From contig CALLPK010000001.1 of the NCBI GenBank assembly GCA_938015415.1, positions 1-34,847 of the forward strand: a stretch of 34,847 nucleotides of DNA, given 5' to 3'. The translations under genes were made by a program, and so were the position numbers. The notes below the pieces were generated by a model, which was not told the DNA's origin, ran no database searches, and saw nothing but the letters and a program-made list of their open reading frames with translations. This document shows positions 32,601 through 34,847 of the stretch, piece by piece. The stretch is from an uncultured Saprospiraceae bacterium. GTDB lineage: Bacteria > Bacteroidota > Bacteroidia > Chitinophagales > Saprospiraceae. The number at the start of each line of letters is the position of its first letter. Position 1 is the stretch's first letter.

Positions 32601-33303
32601 TCGTGGCATTATTGTTTAACATTAGTTTTCCGGTAACGGCGACGCCGGAATATTTCCCGAGTTTCACTTCTTCATTTTCCAGTAAATTGAGCGTTCCATC
32701 TGCTTTAATTTGTTCTTTTACCGCGACGGAATTGACATTTATTTTTAAACCTACCTGCATGCCTGCTTCTACATTTTCGGTGGTAAAAATTCTTTGTAAA
32801 CCTGGAAGGCCACTTTCCGAAGGATGATAAACAGGCCGTTCGGAGACTTGAATAGATTTACCGTCGCCGTAGTTGAGTTGGTATAGCAATTCTCCTTGTC
32901 CGTCTACGATCCGGTGACCACGATATTGTGCATCGGGAATAATTTCTTTTCCATTTTTTACCAAATACCAGGGTTCCTTAAATTCATTAATAAAATAAGC
33001 ATCACCAACTGAGGTGGGCTGTGGGCCGTGCGCGGTGGTATAAACCGCCCCGTCAAAATCCACATATCCTTTCCACGCTTTATAGATGGCCGCAGTTTCG
33101 GTATTATAAGAAACCAAGAAGTCCGGAGCGAGCGAGAGCGTAATCATCCGTGGCTGTAAATCCATGACGGACCGAAAAATCCAGGGTTGGTTAGAATCAG
33201 CGAAAGAGGTGGAAGAGTCGTTGGTGGCTCCTTTGGTAGCTGGATCGTTTTGGCAGGCAAAGAGGGTGAGGAGGAGGAATATCAGTAGATATCTGACGCT
33301 CAT
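29611..33303 (-). CDS. Cytochrome c / PA14 / beta-propeller / DUF1080 fusion lipoprotein
   Basis: The 1230-aa protein has a lipoprotein signal (LLIFLLLTLFAC, Cys17). Four modules follow. A mono-haem cytochrome c spans about 255-345, with CRSCH at 272-276 and a probable axial Met321 in GPQVMSAHP. A PA14 domain spans about 370-515 (YNFRLISDDGSMLFIDD). A sorbosone/PQQ-dehydrogenase-like beta-propeller spans about 535-870 (VGGMDFLSDGRLVV, TPNGIGLGPNDEIFVADNQG, WGPDGSLYVGG). A C-terminal DUF1080 domain spans about 1018-1230 (LLFNGKNLDGWHTY, NSGVFFN, GPEMQILDN). DUF1080 is now described as a 3-keto-disaccharide hydrolase type domain. The N-terminal 250 residues are unassigned. A likely job is surface or periplasmic oxidation of a sugar with electrons passed to the haem, followed by cleavage of the keto-glycoside; this is inference. 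Gene neighbours fit. Paired inverted repeats lie just upstream. Confidence 0.9.
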   Translation of the reverse strand: MSVRYLLIFLLLTLFACQNDPATKGATNDSSTSFADSNQPWIFRSVMDLQPRMITLSLAPDFLVSYNTETAAIYKAWKGYVDFDGAVYTTAHGPQPTSVGDAYFINEFKEPWYLVKNGKEIIPDAQYRGHRIVDGQGELLYQLNYGDGKSIQVSERPVYHPSESGLPGLQRIFTTENVEAGMQVGLKINVNSVAVKEQIKADGTLNLLENEEVKLGKYSGVAVTGKLMLNNNATTSLTTPFIKEPLVENPNKPEVENAESPSGAKLIARSDCRSCHNTNRKTIGPSYKAIAEKYTTTDENIAMLANKIKVGGSGVWGPQVMSAHPKVPDEDLNTMVAYILAMDKNDKGADGSAAAPEAQDYVYGNKDIKEENLFPGLVTKMYSYKKDLSKLADTRSGGKLTSAGIIPDVVIPQTNMVSLADNAAIFLQGYLMIKEEGIYNFRLISDDGSMLFIDDKLVINHDGPHGADIKDGKIALKAGFHPIRIDYFQGYGGKSLVFQYKPLGEPGFADVPREMFGHLAKDRPKEMTKNLAIAATIQVPGDQLPLNSVHPAFTIAQARPDDFQPKVGGMDFLSDGRLVVSVWEPSGGIFLLDNLNAENPNNIKVKQIAAGLAEPLGLKVVDNEIYILQKQELTKLVDNNGDDIIDEYLTVSKGWDVSANFHEFAFGLVYKDGYFYATLATAINPGGASTQPQIQDRGKVIKISKEDGSVEFIASGLRTPNGIGLGPNDEIFVADNQGDWLPSCKILHIQEGNWYGSRSVDFAGTANLKETPPVVWMPQDEIGNSPSTPMKINVGPYQDQLIHGEVTHGGIKRVFPETINGQIQGALFRFTQGLEAGVNRMVWGPDGSLYVGGIGSSGNWRHDGTLWYGLQKLTYNENSVFEMLAVRAKTNGLEIEFTEPLKIGDGWNPDNYTVEQFYYKPTEAYGGPKMDLTKLRVQSATVSGDRKKVFLELKGMKPGHMLYLHLNKYFVSDQQHELWTTEAWYNMNQIPQNLNGTVQATPAEYLTGSLNTLSPGEEAAGWELLFNGKNLDGWHTYLKDKPGSSWVVKDGAITLEVLPKEGGITYAKDGGDLTSEKEYEDFELMLEWKIADCGNSGVFFNAVESEKYHAGYMTGPEMQILDNTCHPDSKYKTHRAGDLYDMLETNMMMVKSAGQWNEVMIRSLKGDVELWLNGKKVVHFEMFGDEWKEMIANSKFKEMSADFGTFKKGHIMLQDHGDGVAFRNLKIRRL

Positions 33304-33331
33304 AATTAGTTTGTTTTGACGGTTAGTAGCA

Positions 33332-33374
33332 TTACAGTATATTCTAGCTTACTGTAAAATTTGCACTAAGCTAG
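33332..33374 (-). promoter_or_regulatory. Two overlapping inverted repeats upstream of the fusion lipoprotein gene
   Basis: TTACAGTA (33332-33339) with TACTGTAA (33350-33357), and CTAGCTTA (33344-33351) with TAAGCTAG (33367-33374), both perfect 8-bp dyads. They share two bases, so as RNA structures they compete at that point. They lie 29-71 bases before the start codon, where an operator or leader switch would be expected. The rest of 33375-33520 shows nothing recognised. Confidence 0.45.
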
Positions 33375-33525
33375 TAAAACGTTGGGTTTTAACCTAAAAA
33401 TTGAACGGGAAATTGGGAGGGGAGTGCTAGTAGAGTCGTATGTTGATTGTTGAGAAAAACTGGCTGTCAAAATTTGACGACTACCAAAAGTAAAATTTGA
33501 TCGTTTAAAGCTATTAAAAAAATAG

Positions 33526-33557
33526 AAAGCATCTCCCGATTAGCCGAGAGATGCTTT
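33526..33557. terminator. Terminator downstream of the S9 peptidase gene
   Basis: AAAGCATCTC (33526-33535) pairs with GAGATGCTTT (33548-33557) around a 12-base loop. On the minus strand it is followed by CTATTTTTTT. It stands 123 bases after the peptidase stop codon and also flanks the fusion gene's leader. Confidence 0.8.
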
Positions 33558-33644
33558 TGTTCGTAATCTAAATATGGAATTATTGCATCATGAAAGATGA
33601 AAATATCCTCAATCCCTACAACTTATTTCATAGAAAGCAGAGGT

Positions 33645-33684
33645 CGGAAAATCCACAAATCAAAAAATCCGCATATCCACTAAT
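33645..33684 (-). repeat. Octamer repeat array, ATGTGNGG type (copy 3), running through a stop codon
   Basis: On the minus strand from 33684: ATTAGTGG, ATATGCGG, ATTTTTTG, ATTTGTGG, ATTTTCCG; five units in exact 8-bp register. The TAG stop of the peptidase gene (33682-33680) lies inside the first unit, and the preceding coding bases GGATATGG also fit the unit. Confidence 0.78.
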
Positions 33685-34847
33685 CCATATCCGTTCCAGG
33701 CCCAATCGCTCGTTCCATATACCGAATCACCTTCTCCATCAAATGCACGCGATCCTTCCCCCGTACATTATGCGGATGCATTGGGTAAGGGAAAAAATCC
33801 ATTTGGACACCCGCATCTACAAACGCCTTTACGAGCGCCAGATTATGCTGCATGACGACTACGTCGTCCACCGTACCGTGGATCAATAACAAGTCTCCTT
33901 CTAAATTTTGTACATAATTCATTAGTCGATTTTTTTCGTAACCTTCCTCATTTTCTTCTGGACGATCCATATACCGTTCGCCGTACATCGCTTCGTAATA
34001 TTTCCAGTCGGTCACCGGACCACCGGCCACACCCGCCTTAAAAACACCGGGATGACGCAACATCAATGAGGTGGTCATAAACCCACCGTAACTCCAGCCG
34101 TGCACGGCCATCCGGTCGGTATCGGCGTAAGGTAGAGACTTAAGATATTCCACGCCCGCTAACTGGTCTTCCATCTCCGGCGTACCGAGGCGGCGGTGAA
34201 TCGTATTTTCAAAATCAAAACCCCGATTGGCGGAACCTCGATTATCTACCGTGAAAACCAGATATCCTTTTTCCGCTAAGTAGTGCATCCACAAAGGCGC
34301 TCCCGCGCCCCAGCGGTTGGTGACCATCTGCGCGTGTGGACCACCGTAGACATATACGACCACCGGATATTTTTTGTCCGCAGAAAAATGACTAGGCTTA
34401 ATCATCCGTGTGTTCATCATCGGACCACCGGGAGATTTGATTTCCAGAATCTCCGTCGTTGGTTGAGCGTAGCCTTCCATTTTATTTTTTGAAACAGAAA
34501 TTGTTCGCAAGATTTTTCCGTCGAGGTCGATCAAGTTAATCGTGTACGGTTCTTCCAGACTGGAATAAGAATCCAATAATTGGTCGCCCTCATCATTTAA
34601 ACTAAAACGATGAATGCCTGGTTTTCCCGGAATTTGCTTTTGCTCACTACCATCCAGATTAACAGAATAAGCGTATTGATTCAATCCACTTTCGTCGGTC
34701 CCTTTAACCAGTAATTTTTTGCCAGTATTGTCTAAGCCAATAATTTCCAGTGTTACCCACTTACCTTTGGTAACCTGATTGAGTAGCGTGCCGTTTTTAT
34801 CATAGCGATATACGTGCATAAAACCATCCCGCTCACTCATCCATAAA
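33680..34847 (-). CDS. S9 family prolyl oligopeptidase / dipeptidyl peptidase IV-like, C-terminal part
   Basis: The gene is cut by the right window edge; the frame continues upstream of the ATG at 34840 as LWMSERDGFMHVYRY, which is the end of the DPP IV-type beta-propeller, so 34840 is not the true start. At least 388 residues are seen. The alpha/beta-hydrolase domain has the YVYGGPHAQ oxyanion region (about 163-171 counted from that Met), nucleophile Ser250 in GWSYGGF, the acid in HGTVDDVV (325-326) and His357 in MHPHNVRG. DPP IV-like peptidases release X-Pro dipeptides from peptide N-termini, normally in the periplasm or at the surface; the signal peptide would lie outside the window. The last residues GTDMD are encoded within the start of an octamer repeat array. 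Confidence 0.93.
   Translation of the reverse strand, partial: LWMSERDGFMHVYRYDKNGTLLNQVTKGKWVTLEIIGLDNTGKKLLVKGTDESGLNQYAYSVNLDGSEQKQIPGKPGIHRFSLNDEGDQLLDSYSSLEEPYTINLIDLDGKILRTISVSKNKMEGYAQPTTEILEIKSPGGPMMNTRMIKPSHFSADKKYPVVVYVYGGPHAQMVTNRWGAGAPLWMHYLAEKGYLVFTVDNRGSANRGFDFENTIHRRLGTPEMEDQLAGVEYLKSLPYADTDRMAVHGWSYGGFMTTSLMLRHPGVFKAGVAGGPVTDWKYYEAMYGERYMDRPEENEEGYEKNRLMNYVQNLEGDLLLIHGTVDDVVVMQHNLALVKAFVDAGVQMDFFPYPMHPHNVRGKDRVHLMEKVIRYMERAIGPGTDMD

Noticed and set aside
30572-32827. Plus-strand open frames inside the fusion lipoprotein gene
   Set aside because: Low-quality composition, overlap with a clearly coding minus-strand gene with strong domain content.
1-34847. CRISPR array, prophage, insertion sequence, tRNA or rRNA
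   Set aside because: The repeats seen are degenerate 8-bp units without spacers; no transposase, integrase, cas or phage structural protein and no tRNA cloverleaf or rRNA sequence was recognised.

Overview
The window looks like chromosome of a Bacteroidota bacterium, most likely of the Saprospiria (Lewinella/Haliscomenobacter-like) group; the class is an inference from protein style, not a measured relationship. Support comes from a secreted protein with a type IX secretion (T9SS) sorting domain, start codons preceded by A/T-rich leaders instead of clear Shine-Dalgarno sequences, TAnnTTTG-type -7 promoter elements, DUF3857 transglutaminase-like proteins, and PA14/cytochrome c/DUF1080 lipoproteins. 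I saw no rRNA, tRNA, CRISPR array, prophage or intact insertion sequence.

Layout. 1-4.7 kb is a regulatory and stress region: the N-terminal part of a PAS-domain regulator, a divergent pair (unknown 138-aa protein plus an ECF sigma factor) behind a good sigma-54-type promoter, a 55-aa DUF1328 membrane protein, a DUF3124 lipoprotein, a small conserved protein and a tandem universal stress protein. 4.9-9.4 kb holds parC and uvrC. 9.4-10.7 kb holds a T9SS-sorted protein gene that is split by a frameshift. 10.7-15.1 kb is a minus-strand block: TPR protein, sugar-phosphate nucleotidyltransferase (4-base overlap) and pyruvate kinase. 15.4-18.4 kb is acpP-fabF-rnc, with a structured acpP-fabF gap and a possible decayed membrane-protein gene before rnc. 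18.5-24 kb has a solitary SWIM zinc-finger protein and two tandem DUF3857 proteins, one of which lacks the catalytic cysteine. 24-33.3 kb reads as a sugar-catabolism region: TIM-barrel isomerase/epimerase, Gfo/Idh/MocA oxidoreductase, MFS transporter and a 1230-aa lipoprotein combining cytochrome c, PA14, a beta-propeller and a DUF1080 domain. It is interrupted by a small decayed patch holding a frameshifted lipoprotein gene and a thioredoxin-like fragment. The right edge is an S9 prolyl-oligopeptidase gene cut by the window.

How the genes could work together. The 24-33 kb set fits breakdown of glycosides through 3-keto intermediates: oxidation (Gfo/Idh/MocA enzyme or the propeller/cytochrome lipoprotein), cleavage (DUF1080), processing (TIM-barrel enzyme) and uptake (MFS). 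The unusual point is that one secreted polypeptide seems to carry the electron-transfer, carbohydrate-binding, propeller and cleavage modules.

The least explained structure is a set of degenerate tandem repeats with an exact 8-bp period at six intergenic sites. Three share an ATnTGnGG/ATTTTTTG unit and start at, or run through, the stop codon of a minus-strand gene. Two share a GTTGAANN unit plus a common 14-base core, and each is followed by a near-identical hairpin. One uses a CTAACTGG-like unit. They look like a family of 3'-end-associated elements.
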